NCBI GenBank assembly: GCA_002077045.2
Contig: KZ111147.1
Location: forward strand, 848,037-912,036
Direction of reading: 5' to 3'
DNA length: 64,000 nucleotides
Source: Rachicladosporium sp. CCFEE 5018
Taxonomy: Eukaryota; Ascomycota; Dothideomycetes; Cladosporiales; Cladosporiaceae
The position numbers were made by a program, and so were the translations under genes. Below, piece after piece: positions 22,476 through 32,741 of the stretch (positions are counted from its first letter, which is position 1; the number at the start of each line of letters is the position of its first letter). The notes below the pieces were generated by a model. It searched no databases and was not told the DNA's origin. It saw only the letters and a list, made by a program, of their open reading frames with translations.

Positions 22476-23859
22476 CTACCCGTGTTCGCCGAATGGGTAG
22501 TTAAACTTCAGCAACGAATTCAACCCTCCGACCCAGTGATCATCTCCATCCACCGCTCCACCACTCCTGACGATAGATGGCACACCGCCAACCCAGTCCC
22601 TCGATCCAGGCGCTCCAGCAGTCCGCACTTCCTCACCAACAACCCTGACTTCCATGCCTGCTCTCAGTCCCTGCTTTCGCCTCACGCCGTCGATCGACAC
22701 TTCGACTTCCTTTGACCGGTTCTCGGAGTCGATGCGGAGTGTGATCGGGGTGTTTGCAGGTAATACGAGGGGCCGGAAGGACAAGGACCGTGGGCAAATC
22801 GGCGTGAGAAGGATGCTGGAGACGAGAGGGTGGACTATCGACCCACCGCTCGACAGTGAGTAGGCTGTACTGCCTGTGGGTGTGCTGACGAGAAACCCGT
22901 CTGCAATAGCTGTCGTGAGGACCTTCTGCTGAGGTCCGGATCCAATGAGGATTGTGATGTGGGCAAGATGTGGCAATGCTCCTCGATGTAGCAGCACTTC
23001 GTTGAGGGCAAAGATGTCTTCACATCTGCTGTCCTGGTGCGCAAACGGTGATTCGTGAGGCATTCGCTCGCCCTCGGTGGAGAATATGCCAACGCGCAGA
23101 CGGTTGCGCAAGAGGATGCGAGAGCTACGCGCCGTACCCATGGTCTTGCCACGCACAGACGACCAGCCAGATTGGCCCACGACCTTGGGCCCACTCCCAC
23201 CATCGCTGACAGTCTGCTTGTCGTCGAGATTTGTCGGTAAAGGCGAGGGTGCACCAGACACATAGACCTCTCGAAAAGCACGCTTGTACTCGCTGAACTT
23301 CCACTCCCCCAGAAAGCCGAGTGTGCCCATACTGAACGACAAAACAGGCGGCACACTCTTCGCCGTAGCGAACAGCGAGGCAGCATGCAGAATCGTACCG
23401 TCTCCGCCCAACGTACTGGTCAAGTCTATTTTGTCATTGTAGTGTGTATTGCAGTCCGGCTGCGGCGCGTATATATCAAAGCCCAGCTCGCTCTCGATCT
23501 CGCTTGCCACCGTAGGCTCAAAGCACAAAGACACGTCCGGGTAGGCGGAGTGTATGTGACTCGCGTACTCAATCAGTGCGGCAAGTACAGGCGTGTCATC
23601 CGTCTTCGGGACCAGGAGGACATTGCGTGGTGGGCTGGGCCACTGCAGGGCGAGCAGATCATGACTGCTAGTTTCTGACGCCCTGTCAGCTTCCAGTCAT
23701 TCCACTAGTACACGCTGTCTTCCTACCTCTGAACCCAGGATTGAGACGTGGTGGCAGTTCCGCCAACCTGCGGACCTCACGTCTTCGGACTGTGCTGGTA
23801 AAGCATCGCGTCGCTATCGCAGGCTCTATGCTGCGCAAGCATCGCCATACGCGTGTCAT
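22476..23859 (-). CDS. POS5: Mitochondrial NAD(H) kinase (POS5 type), version A
   Basis: Exon 1 is 23859-23727 and exon 2 is 23689-22476, giving 448 aa. The intron would be only 37 nt (GTAGGA...TGGAAG); the next AG downstream breaks the frame. Exon 1 reads MTRVWRCLRSIEPAIATR with Arg/Ser/Thr-rich continuation and no acidic run, a typical mitochondrial presequence. The kinase domain has the family signature LGGDGTILHA (about 138-147), FLGEWKF, and STPTGSTAYSLSSGG for substrate binding. The enzyme phosphorylates NAD(H) to NADP(H) in the matrix, supplying reductant for oxidative-stress defence. It is divergently transcribed from the acyltransferase at 24246 across about 390 nt. The loop between GAPSPL and RLRVG is the least conserved part compared with version B. 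Confidence 0.85.
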
Positions 23860-24245
23860 GCTCCCATCGTAAGGTCGCACAATGTTGATGAGATGGATAT
23901 CGAGTGATGATGATTGACGACACACTGTTCATACAAAAGCCGGAGTTAACGGAGTGATCTGATGCGAGATCCCCCAACATCGACGTCAGCCAAACACCAG
24001 GCGATCAGTGTCAGCAGGCACGAGATAGACTTTGTCTGAGGCGGTGTGAACAAATGGCTCTTTCGACCTTCAGAGTCAAACAAAATCTCAGACCAAATCA
24101 ACAGAGGGTGGGTGAAAGTCATTTACTTGCTTACTCACCAAGCACTGTCTTGCCTACAGATTGTCCGCGGTGCATGAATTTGGCGTCTGCCTGAAGGAAC
24201 TTCTGGACCGGATCGCACCGAGTACCAGGAGCTGAGCAATACAAG
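23860..24245. promoter_or_regulatory. Shared divergent promoter region (NADH kinase / acyltransferase)
   Basis: 386 nt separate the two divergent starts, so both promoters must lie here. The diverged counterpart is 62909-63298. No specific site recognised. Confidence 0.45.
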
Positions 24246-25535
24246 ATGCCTCAAATGAATACCGAAGGTCAGAGGCTTCGCTTCCCTCCACCAAAAGTCA
24301 AGCTGGACATCCCGAACGGAACTGGAAACCCACCTCAACCAGACCCAGCACACCCCATGGGTCCACCACAATATGGCTTGCCAACGCAAGCTCTACGAAT
24401 CTTCCTCTTTGGTCTCTACTTCTTCGGCTCAGCAATATGCATACACGGTGGCCAAATTCTGGGATGGCCGCTCTACCTCTTCAGCGCAGATTGGTTTTAC
24501 GCCTACATGGCGTTGACGAAGCAGTACTTTGGCCTGTTGATCACTACAATGACCCAGTGGTGGAGTCCGACGCTTGTCAGAGTCAGCGGCGACAAGTCCG
24601 TAGCAGGGCAGCTCCATCAGGCAGCAGACGGCTCGCTACGTGTAGACTTCCCTGAAAGGATCGTGCTGATCTCAAACCACCAACTTTACACAGACTGGCT
24701 GTATCTCTGGTGGACGTCCTACACCAACATACCACCCGTTCACGGGCATGTCTATATTATTCTGAAGCAGAGCCTGAAATGGGTGCCCATCATTGGTCCT
24801 GCAATGCAGTTCTATAGCTTCATCTTCATGGCACGGAAGTGGGATCAAGATCATGCCCGTCTCCGGTATCGTCTGAGCAAGCTGAACACACGCCACTCTG
24901 GTCCCCTCTCAGGCTCGCAGGGTGCTTCGCAGTACGATCCGATGTGGCTACTGCTCTTTCCCGAAGGCACGAACCTCAGTGCGAACACGCGAGCTTCATC
25001 CGCAGCTTTCGCAAAGAAAGCTGGCATACCAGACGTCAGGCACCAAATACTGCCTCGCTCAACAGGTCTACAGTTCTGCCTACAGGAACTACGCAACACA
25101 GTAGATTACGTCTACGACTGCACAATAGCATACGAAGGCATTCCCGCCGGACAATACGGCCAGGACATCTTCACGCTACGATCAGTATACTTCCAGGGTC
25201 GACCTCCAAAGTCAGTCAATATGCACTGGCGACGTTTCGCCATCAAGGACATGCCGATCGACGACTCGAAGGCTATGTACGAGTGGATCGTTGCTCGATG
25301 GCACGAGAAGGACGATCTGCTCGAAGCCTTCAGGCAGACGGGCAAGTTCCCTGCACACGCTGAGGCCGTGAACATCGAAGGTGGGCCGAAGGATGAGTTC
25401 AAGACCGCTTATATAACCACTGAGGTCGCGCCGCGCTCGCCCTTGGAGTTCCTTCAGATGTTTGCTCCGGTGAGCACGGCTGCACTGGTGCTTAGAATCG
25501 GGTGGCAAGTAGTGAGTAAGTTTGCAAGGAAATAG
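24246..25535 (+). CDS. Lysophospholipid acyltransferase (PlsC family, LCLAT/AGPAT type), version A
   Basis: Intronless, 429 aa. The PlsC motifs are clear: motif I NHQLYTDW (His145 and Asp150 form the HX4D catalytic pair) and motif III LFPEGTNLS (238-245). Hydrophobic segments near 50-80 (LRIFLFGLYFFGSAIC) and at the C-terminus (VSTAALVLRIGWQVV) anchor it to the membrane. The C-terminal region after the catalytic domain resembles the acyltransferase C-terminal domain of lysocardiolipin and lysophosphatidylinositol acyltransferases (yeast Cst26/Psi1, human LCLAT1/AGPAT5 type). It likely transfers acyl chains to a lysophospholipid at the ER or mitochondrial outer membrane. The exact substrate cannot be told from sequence. 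Confidence 0.88.
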   Translation: MPQMNTEGQRLRFPPPKVKLDIPNGTGNPPQPDPAHPMGPPQYGLPTQALRIFLFGLYFFGSAICIHGGQILGWPLYLFSADWFYAYMALTKQYFGLLITTMTQWWSPTLVRVSGDKSVAGQLHQAADGSLRVDFPERIVLISNHQLYTDWLYLWWTSYTNIPPVHGHVYIILKQSLKWVPIIGPAMQFYSFIFMARKWDQDHARLRYRLSKLNTRHSGPLSGSQGASQYDPMWLLLFPEGTNLSANTRASSAAFAKKAGIPDVRHQILPRSTGLQFCLQELRNTVDYVYDCTIAYEGIPAGQYGQDIFTLRSVYFQGRPPKSVNMHWRRFAIKDMPIDDSKAMYEWIVARWHEKDDLLEAFRQTGKFPAHAEAVNIEGGPKDEFKTAYITTEVAPRSPLEFLQMFAPVSTAALVLRIGWQVVSKFARK

Positions 25536-25700
25536 ATTGGACTGGGATGGTGGGATGATAGGCACGTATGATACCCAGCTCTTCGAGAGTATATACATGA
25601 GAGGGATGCTGAACTTGCTGTGGATGAAGCATTGCGCTTGTATTGAAAGAACGAGATATGAGATACGGAATGACTTACCTGCGTCCAACTGACCCTGTCT

Positions 25701-26963
25701 CTATCTCAGCATGTCCCCATCATCCTTACCCACGGCTTGAAACTCTTCGCTCTTGGCCGGCACAAGCAAGAACTCGTTGTCCATCTCCACGACCTCCCTC
25801 GGGTGCCTCCAGAACTCCCTCGGGATATTTTCAGCCTCTTCCAGCTTTCGATCCCTCTCCGCTCTTAGCACCCCAATGGTACCCTGCAGCCCATCCGCAG
25901 AGTATTCATGTAGATTACAGCGCTTCGCTGAGTCAGCCACCAGACACCTCTGCAGCGCTCCCTTCAACGCGACCACTTCGAAGCTCTTCGGCAGAAAAAC
26001 ACCCTGCCAACCCTTCTTGTCATCATGCGTTACAGGCTCGGTATAAGGATCAGCACCAATTTCGTGTAGGTCGTACGTCATGGCATCTATGATTGTCTGC
26101 GCGAGAGCGTAGACGTCCGACTTTTGGGTTGTGACGCCCAAGGTTTTGCGCATCTCTTTCCGAGCTTCGGGAGGTTCACGCGAGGCATCGTGAGCTTTGG
26201 TCTGCTCCGGACTGAAGAACACTCTTGTGCCAAAGATACCGCGGGCGTTCGATTGTGGTTGGGCCATCCCAAAATCTCCAGGGACGACTCTAGGCAGAGG
26301 CTGGTCTTTTGTCCACTGCAAGAACGTGTTGCCGGGCTTTACATCGCCGTGCAAGTAGCCCTTGTGGTCCGAGATCTGACGGTGTCGTTTGTTGCCAGCA
26401 TCCCAGATAATGCCTGTATGGATATAAGCAATTGCATCAGCAAGGCTGACAAAGAGATGCAGGATGAATACTTCCGGAGCAATGCCTCTCTGCTTATGCG
26501 TATGCGAGATCTGAGCCGCCAGGTCCCCGGCATCGCAGAAATCCGTGTACAGATTACAGTGCATGCCCTTGTAGATGCACACGAAGTCTGCGCCAAGCGC
26601 GTTGAGAATGCTCTTGTGCGGTGTGATCTTCTCCAGTAGCACTGCGGCTTCGTTGGGTAGCGGTCCATGAGCCTGGACCTTTCCATCCTCCGTCCACTCG
26701 TCGTAGTATGCGCTGAACTTCTTGACAACGAAGACTCGACCTGTCGTTGCCGATGCTGTTAGTGATGTACTTGCTTCGGCGCCGGATTGTAGCGCTTTCA
26801 CGAGGGTATACTTGTCTGCCGGAATCCAGTCCGCCACAGGCTCGCCCTGGGCATCGACTTTGGGGGCGCTTGTAGCCTTGATCGATCTCAACTGTGTCCC
26901 ATCGGGCTTTGGTGTAAGGACGGAGAGCGCGCTCTCAAATCCCTTTATGGTCGCTTGTAGCAT
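25701..26963 (-). CDS. Protein kinase-like protein, non-RD type (1)
   Basis: Intronless, 420 aa. Kinase landmarks: VFVVKKF with the ATP-binding Lys (81 or 82), a helix-C Glu in PNEAAVLLEK (105), the catalytic loop as HGDVKPGN (205-212), GDFGMA (DFG at 230-232) and SPEQ in place of APE (251-254). The HRD arginine is replaced by Gly, so it is a non-RD kinase, and no normal glycine-rich loop is visible. The same HGD variant occurs in the neighbour at 27760-29304, on the same strand, suggesting an old local duplication with strong divergence. Key catalytic Asp, Lys and Asn are kept, so activity is possible. No family assignment; substrate unknown. Confidence 0.75.
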   Translation of the reverse strand: MLQATIKGFESALSVLTPKPDGTQLRSIKATSAPKVDAQGEPVADWIPADKYTLVKALQSGAEASTSLTASATTGRVFVVKKFSAYYDEWTEDGKVQAHGPLPNEAAVLLEKITPHKSILNALGADFVCIYKGMHCNLYTDFCDAGDLAAQISHTHKQRGIAPEVFILHLFVSLADAIAYIHTGIIWDAGNKRHRQISDHKGYLHGDVKPGNTFLQWTKDQPLPRVVPGDFGMAQPQSNARGIFGTRVFFSPEQTKAHDASREPPEARKEMRKTLGVTTQKSDVYALAQTIIDAMTYDLHEIGADPYTEPVTHDDKKGWQGVFLPKSFEVVALKGALQRCLVADSAKRCNLHEYSADGLQGTIGVLRAERDRKLEEAENIPREFWRHPREVVEMDNEFLLVPAKSEEFQAVGKDDGDMLR

Positions 26964-27759
26964 GTTGACTCAGATCTTTGAATTTCGTAGAGTTTCTGTT
27001 GAGAAAATGATTGCAGTGGTCAACACTGCAGGGCCTCAGCTCATTATCGTTCGTGTGTTGCAGATCAGCCGGGTGGTCGAGTCCAGGCAGAAGACTCCCA
27101 CCGAGGAGCAAGCCGCAATGCAATCTTGCACATAACAAGGCGGTTCTTGTCATATCCACTGACAACGCTCAGCTTGACAAAGCGGTACAAAGCCGACTCT
27201 CTTAGACACAGCTTGCCTTTGTGCAATAGGTCTGGTGGCTGACCGATGGCACTGCATACCCAAGCCTCGAGGTGCCGTGAGGGAGTCAGCGTGTCAGACG
27301 TGCTGCTTTGGATCAGTAGCTTGCAGAGCGGAGGACTTTGTGCCACTGAGTTCTAAGTGCATTCTCGTAAAGTACCTCTTCATGTGCTCTTCCGAAAGCC
27401 CGTAGATACCACGCTACTAGTGAGTAGTGACTGCGCTACAGCTTTTTGCCGGCACTCGCTGTCTGGAATGAAGGAACCCATGCAGTCAACACTTCGTATC
27501 GTCCCACGTTCTCTGGATCGATCTCCTAGATGGACATGATCTTATCTCGATTCAAACATCGAATGCCCATGCGACAAGGCGCCGTATCTGGGGAAATGAG
27601 CTCATCGCGAACGCGGAGGTCCTCTTTCATGGAAGCAAATTCGAGGAAATGTGCATGATTACTAGAGGGGAAGAGGTGCGAGGATAGAAGTAATTCGACG
27701 GACTTTGTGAAGTAGGGGAAAGGAAACTGCTGCACTTACCTCACTTACCTTGGGCCGCA
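26964..27759. other. Intergenic region between the two kinase-like genes
   Basis: 796 nt upstream of kinase-like gene 1 and downstream of kinase-like gene 2. Only short frames without conserved features. Confidence 0.5.
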
Positions 27760-29304
27760 CTACTCTATATCCAAATCGATATCCTGATCAGGCTTCTCTT
27801 CAACTTTCTTAGCCTTCTTCTTCCGCCCCCACAGCATCTTGTCAAGCGGACCATCCCTCTTGAAAATTGCTTCGCGCTCCTTTCTTAGCCTCAACACGAA
27901 CGGCAGGATACCATTAGACCCACCATGCATGGCTGGACGATCAGTGAAGTTGAGCGCAAGACACCACTTAAGCTCCTTCTCAAGATTGACCCTCTCGTAC
28001 GGGGCCGGCAGTCTGAGTGTCTGTGGTTTCGCGCCAGTCTGCCAACGTCTCCTGGTGATGGCGTTGAATATTACCATACCGTAGGTGTACACGTCACTCC
28101 TCACCGTCATTGGAGGTGCTTTCAGGCCCTCGAAAGCAGCTCTCACCTCGGGTGCGTACCAGCCGGGCGTGCCAGAACAAGAATGAGGCTTGCTAGCTGG
28201 CGCTGCTAGACCGAAGTCAGCAAGCACAAAAGTTGGCATGCCGTAGTTCATATCGTCGCGTCGGAGAAGGATGTTGTCGGGCTTCAAGTCGCCGTGGATG
28301 AGCGGATGCAGTGCTGTATTCTGTTCATAATCGCGTCTTCCATACGTCAAGCCATTGTGTATGAAGGCAAGCGCTTCAGCGAGTTGAATGGTGAGGTGCA
28401 AGGAGAAGATCACCGGCGTGGCGATCTGCAACCTTGAGAAGTACTTCAGCCTGTCAGTCAGATCGCCCAATTCGCAAAACTCCAACGTCATGCAGCAGTC
28501 AAGGTCGGTGTAAATGTCTGCTTGGAAAGCCTTGATGATATTTGGATGGACTCCAACTCGGCCGAACATAGTCTTCACCTCGTTTGGAAAGTGGGAGACG
28601 CAAATCCTCTTAACCTTGTCATGGAATCCCTTGACCGCGACAGTTGGGCCACTGCCGCTATATGGTTTAGCCAACTCAACGCAGCCCTCTCCAGAAGATC
28701 CGAGTTCATGCAAGGGCTCATACTCGTTCGCGATCAGACCAGTCACGTCGTAGGGCTCCCTGGAAAGTATCTTGCAACCCTCAGTTTCGATCATGATGAT
28801 TTTCGGTAGCTCGATAGTCGCGTCAACATAGCCTGCTGGCGTGAGACGAGTCTTTACGGCCGCCGCAGAAGGCTTTCGTTGTGGTACAGGCTTTGGGGCG
28901 GGTTCTGAACTTTCAGTGGGCTCATCTTGTGGGATAGGCTTGGGCTGTGGCGGAGCTGCGCCTGGCTTAGCTACCACCGCAGTGGGCTTGATCACGACCA
29001 CAATTGGCTTAGCAACGACTGGCTGCGTCGCAGCTGGTCTGGCCTGAGCCGGCCTGGTCGCAATCGGCCGTCTCTTCAACATATTAGCGGGCCTCTTCAG
29101 GGCTGTCAGCACGCGCGAGGCCTTACTTTGGACTCGGATCTTCTTCGCTGGGCGAGAGTGAGGTGCCATGTCGCTAATACCCTGACGCTTGGGCTTCCTC
29201 TCGGTAGGTGGTAGCGTGGGGATCCTTGACTCTTCTGAGCTTGCTTCTGTGTCCGAGGGCCATCCACCAGGGATTTTCGGGACCTTCAGCTTCATGTTGA
29301 CCAT
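27760..29304 (-). CDS. Protein kinase-like protein, non-RD type (2), with basic Pro/Ala-rich N-terminus
   Basis: Intronless, 514 aa. The first 190 residues are low-complexity and rich in Pro, Ala, Lys and Arg (RPAKKIR-type basic clusters), suggesting a nuclear or chromatin-associated tail. The kinase domain follows: glycine loop GSSGEG (202-207), VAVKGF (Lys225), Glu242, catalytic loop HGDLKPDN (337-344), ADFGLA (DFG 363-365), and APE (384-386) after CSGTPGWY. As in the neighbour, HRD is HGD. All residues needed for phosphotransfer are present, so this one is likely active. The C-terminus is basic then acidic (GRKKKAKKVEEKPDQDIDLD). The closest named family is uncertain. Confidence 0.78.
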   Translation of the reverse strand: MVNMKLKVPKIPGGWPSDTEASSEESRIPTLPPTERKPKRQGISDMAPHSRPAKKIRVQSKASRVLTALKRPANMLKRRPIATRPAQARPAATQPVVAKPIVVVIKPTAVVAKPGAAPPQPKPIPQDEPTESSEPAPKPVPQRKPSAAAVKTRLTPAGYVDATIELPKIIMIETEGCKILSREPYDVTGLIANEYEPLHELGSSGEGCVELAKPYSGSGPTVAVKGFHDKVKRICVSHFPNEVKTMFGRVGVHPNIIKAFQADIYTDLDCCMTLEFCELGDLTDRLKYFSRLQIATPVIFSLHLTIQLAEALAFIHNGLTYGRRDYEQNTALHPLIHGDLKPDNILLRRDDMNYGMPTFVLADFGLAAPASKPHSCSGTPGWYAPEVRAAFEGLKAPPMTVRSDVYTYGMVIFNAITRRRWQTGAKPQTLRLPAPYERVNLEKELKWCLALNFTDRPAMHGGSNGILPFVLRLRKEREAIFKRDGPLDKMLWGRKKKAKKVEEKPDQDIDLDIE

Positions 29305-29707
29305 CGTGTCCGATCCTGCGGAGTTGTGTTTGTGAAATGGATGATGTCAAGGGCTTAGCGTGTTTGTCGTGTCAAGGTCAACGGTTCCCAGGTCGCAAAT
29401 GTTACTCGACAAGGCAGTGTGAATATCGTGGTCATGGCTCTTGACCAAGGCCATTGTGTGGACGAGATCCTTTGTCGAGTAAAAGACTTTCTTTAGAGCA
29501 AGTAACATGAGGTGGGAAGATCACAAAGAAACATACCTTTGTCTTGACAAATGAATGCCTCTGCCTCAAGAGAGCCGACGGGAGTTCGTACGCAGCTTCT
29601 AGCGAGGCTACGAGCACAGGATCGATGCTCCACTCGTATCTGCGCGGACGTATAGTAGTCCTGACGAGCGTGCAAATGGAAGAACGTGTGAAATGTGATA
29701 GACATGC
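29305..29707. other. Intergenic region
   Basis: 403 nt between kinase-like gene 2 (start) and derlin (stop), both minus strand. No gene seen. Confidence 0.5.
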
Positions 29708-30895
29708 CTAGTCGCCGAGCCGTCTGCCTGAGCCACGGGCATTCCATGCTGCTGCCGCGCCACTAGTCCAACTCCCTCCGCTCCCCGTTGCCCGTTGAGG
29801 CACCGTCGTGGTATTTCCACTGATCGCAGTGCCGTAAGGTCTTGCTGCAGCCGTTCCACCGGGCGTCTCGAACCACCTTCGCACCGTAATTGGCGTGGAG
29901 ATGATAGATCGGCCTCCTCCGTACTCGGGCCAGATCTTCGCAAGGAATTCGTACATATGCGCTGCGATCAGTCCTGATGACTGCACAAACGCTGCTTCGG
30001 GAGATGCCATCAGGAACGTCATCGCGAGCATGCAATATGGAAGGTACTTCGCCGAGAAAGTGACGACGAAATAGCTGAGCTGCCTCTGTGGGTTCTCTTG
30101 TGCGTACGTGTATGCGAGTGCCAGAGTAAGCGGACTCATGAACATGATGCCACCCATGAAGTAGCCACACACGACCTGCAGAAGCGTCAGTGACTTCTGT
30201 ACATATGGCGCGATATGCAGTCGACATTGATCTCGAGAAATGTAGGGGCCATAAACCACAACTAATCACAATTTCAGAAAAGCAGCAATCTCAATGCGGC
30301 TTCCCACCGATCCCACACCCCACAGACGCCCTATATTATTTGCGAATGACGGACGCCCACAAGATGCGAGGGTGATCTCCCTCAATCTTTGGAACCGATC
30401 ACGACTAAGAGGCAGTCGGCCGGGCAGTATTGCGAGGTTGTAATGCAGTGACAGAAAGAATAAAAGGCTATGAAGCTGCTGTTCAACTAATGGACGGACT
30501 CACCAGGATGACGACCGAGATGAAGACCAGGTAGACAAGAAAGTCGCCCGGGTCGGAGAAGCGAGACGAACGTATTTCGAGCTCACTCCCGTACTGGTAC
30601 AGGAAGTACGGGTCCAAGATCAAGCTCAATTTGGGTCCTGTGAGAAGGAATGGAGTCACCAGACGCCAGAGCTCAGGCAACGCCTTGAGCGTCAAGACCT
30701 TGTAGTCCAGGAAGTAGAGGTAGTATGGGTCTGGCATGTCGATCAAGTGCGCCGGCCATGACAGTCCGACGGCAGCTGCTATGAGGGTCCTACAGATCAG
30801 CATCAGTACGCGTGAGTGCGGTGTTGATAGGACAGAACTATAGTCACTGACCTCGTCACAGGCGGCATCGCCCAGAACATATCCATGGCTGACAT
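29708..30895 (-). CDS. DER1: Derlin family ER-associated degradation protein
   Basis: Exon 1 is 30895-30852, intron 1 is 30851-30790 (62 nt), exon 2 is 30789-30504, intron 2 is 30503-30176 (328 nt, unusually long here), and exon 3 is 30175-29708, giving 265 aa. The rhomboid-like derlin pattern is present: MPPVTRTLIAAA at the start, LWRLVTPFLLTGP, YGSELE, hydrophobic FLVYLVFISVVILVVCGYF across the second splice, NPQRQLSYFV, and a FLAKIWPE-type helix before RSIISTPITVRRWF. The protein ends GSGRRLGD, which matches the core of the SHP box (as in derlin-1 GQGFRLGD) that binds Cdc48/p97. It therefore probably couples ER membrane retrotranslocation to Cdc48. Whether it is the DER1 or DFM1 orthologue is unresolved; the SHP-like end favours the DFM1/derlin-1 mode. 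Confidence 0.9.
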
Positions 30896-31170
30896 CCTGA
30901 CGGTGAAGGTGCAGCTCGAAGGCTGATCTGGTGGTTGACAGTGTCAAGGACGCATTGCTTTGACAGTGAACGCGAACTTAGACGTGTCCAGTTTGCTGTG
31001 TGGCGCAGAAGTGAAATCTTGGCAAGAATCGACGTCCCTTGTGGCGCTCGTGACGTCTCGCGGGGCAATTGCAGGTGGAGGGACATTTTTTGAACCTCTG
31101 ACTCTGCAGTATGTTCTGATTGCACGGGCAATTGTCACATCAACTTACTCAACCACAATCAATCCTCAAA

Positions 31171-32618
31171 ATGGATACGATATTGACCAGCAAGCGAGGC
31201 CAATATGTGCTCCTTCTCGGAGCAGGCTTTGTCACAAGGCCAACAGCAGTTGAGTTGGACAAACTCGGCGTAAACATCACAGTCGGTACGACCAGATCCA
31301 TTGAATCACGCCCACAGAAGTACTGCGTCTGACAATCAATCTAGCATGCCGCACTCTCGCAAGCGCACAGAAACTCTCCGAAGGACTTAGCCATGCCACC
31401 CCGATCTCTCTGGATGTCAACGACCTGGAGGCCCTCGAGAAGGAGATTGAGAAGAACGATCTCGTGATCTCTCTGATTCCCTACACATTCCATGCTACAG
31501 TCATCAAGGCCGCGATCAAGATGAAGAAGCACGTCGTCACGACTTCTTATGTCTCGGACGAGATGCGTGCGCTGAACCAAGACTGCATCAACGCAGGCAT
31601 CACATGCTTCAACGAGATCGGTCTAGATCCCGGAATCGACCACCTTTACGCCGTCAAGACCATCTCCGAAGTTCATGAAGCAGGTGGCAAGATCACCGGC
31701 TTCCTTTCTTACTGTGGCGGTCTCCCAGCACCGGAGAACAGCGACAACCCTCTCGGCTACAAGTTCTCCTGGTCACCTCGTGGCGTGCTCCTCGCAGCCC
31801 GCAATACCGGTGTCTACTACGAGAACGGCGAGAAGAAGACGACTCCTGGCTCAGAACTCATGTCCACCGCAAAGCCCTACCGCATCTACCCCGGCTACGC
31901 CTTCGAAGCCTACCCCAACCGCGACAGCACACCCTTCCGTGAGCGCTACAACATCCCCGAAGCACAGCTCCTCATCCGCGGCACACTACGCTACCAAGGC
32001 GCTCCAGCCTTCATTCAGAAACTCACCGATCTCGGCTTCCTCAGCACAGACGAGATCGACATCCTCAAGAAGACCTCGACCGAACCTCCAACATGGGCCG
32101 AAGCCTTCGCCAAGATCCTCGGCGCGAGCAGTCACAGCGAGGCAGATCTTGTACTCGCCGTAGCTGGCAAGACATCCTTCAAGGACGAGGAAGAGCGCAA
32201 CCAGATCATCGCTGGGCTGCGGTGGATCGGCGTCTTTAGCTCCACCGAGCGCATCGAGCCTCGCAGCACACCCCTAGACGTTCTCTGCGCGAGTCTGGAA
32301 AAGAAGATGCAATACGAGAAGGGTGAGAGGGACATGGTGATGTTGCAGCACAAGTTCTTCATCGAGTGGGCGGATGGGAAGAAAGAGACACGGACGAGCA
32401 CACTGGTCGAGTATGGTGAGCCTGAGGGCAGCGGAGGGTACAGCGCCATGGCGAAGTTGGTGGGTGTGCCCTGCGCTGTGGCCGTCAAGATGGTGTTGGA
32501 TGGCGAGATCAAGGATCGCGGTGTGCTCGCACCTGTGACGCCAGAGCTGAGTGAGCCGATACGGATCAAGCTGAAGGAGCAGTATGGGATAGAGTTGACT
32601 GAGAAGTCGGAGTTGTAG
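31171..32618 (+). CDS. LYS9: Saccharopine dehydrogenase (NADP+, L-glutamate-forming)
   Basis: Exon 1 is 31171-31285, the intron is 31286-31344 (59 nt, GTACGA...TCTAG), and exon 2 is 31345-32618, giving 462 aa against 446 in yeast Lys9. The N-terminal Rossmann nucleotide site is YVLLLGAGFVTRP. After splicing, VNITVACRTLASAQKL continues the fold. VISLIPYTFHATVIKAAI and NEIGLDPGIDHLYAVKTI are family blocks. The enzyme condenses aminoadipate semialdehyde with glutamate to form saccharopine in the alpha-aminoadipate lysine pathway specific to fungi. It is divergent from derlin, with only 275 nt between starts. The splice junction falls within a conserved strand, so the model is firm. Confidence 0.95.
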
Positions 32619-32741
32619 GAATGCAGTACGAAACGCTGGAAGACCCTAGAGAAAGTCATGAAAGTCGTAACGGCACACATGTGCCCAGAGAGCTGAACAG
32701 AGGGATGGACATTCGGATAGAAAGCAGGGAGAGCGGCCACA

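Larger units (their letters stand above)
21484..24949. repeat. Diverged homologous segment, version A
   Basis: Collinear with 60531-64000 with many substitutions and a few small indels; the offset drifts from 39047 to 39053. It holds the spacer, NADH kinase and the first part of the acyltransferase. Coding parts remain in frame in both versions, which is what two haplotypes or homeologues would show. The comparison stops at 24949 only because the window ends. Confidence 0.9.
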
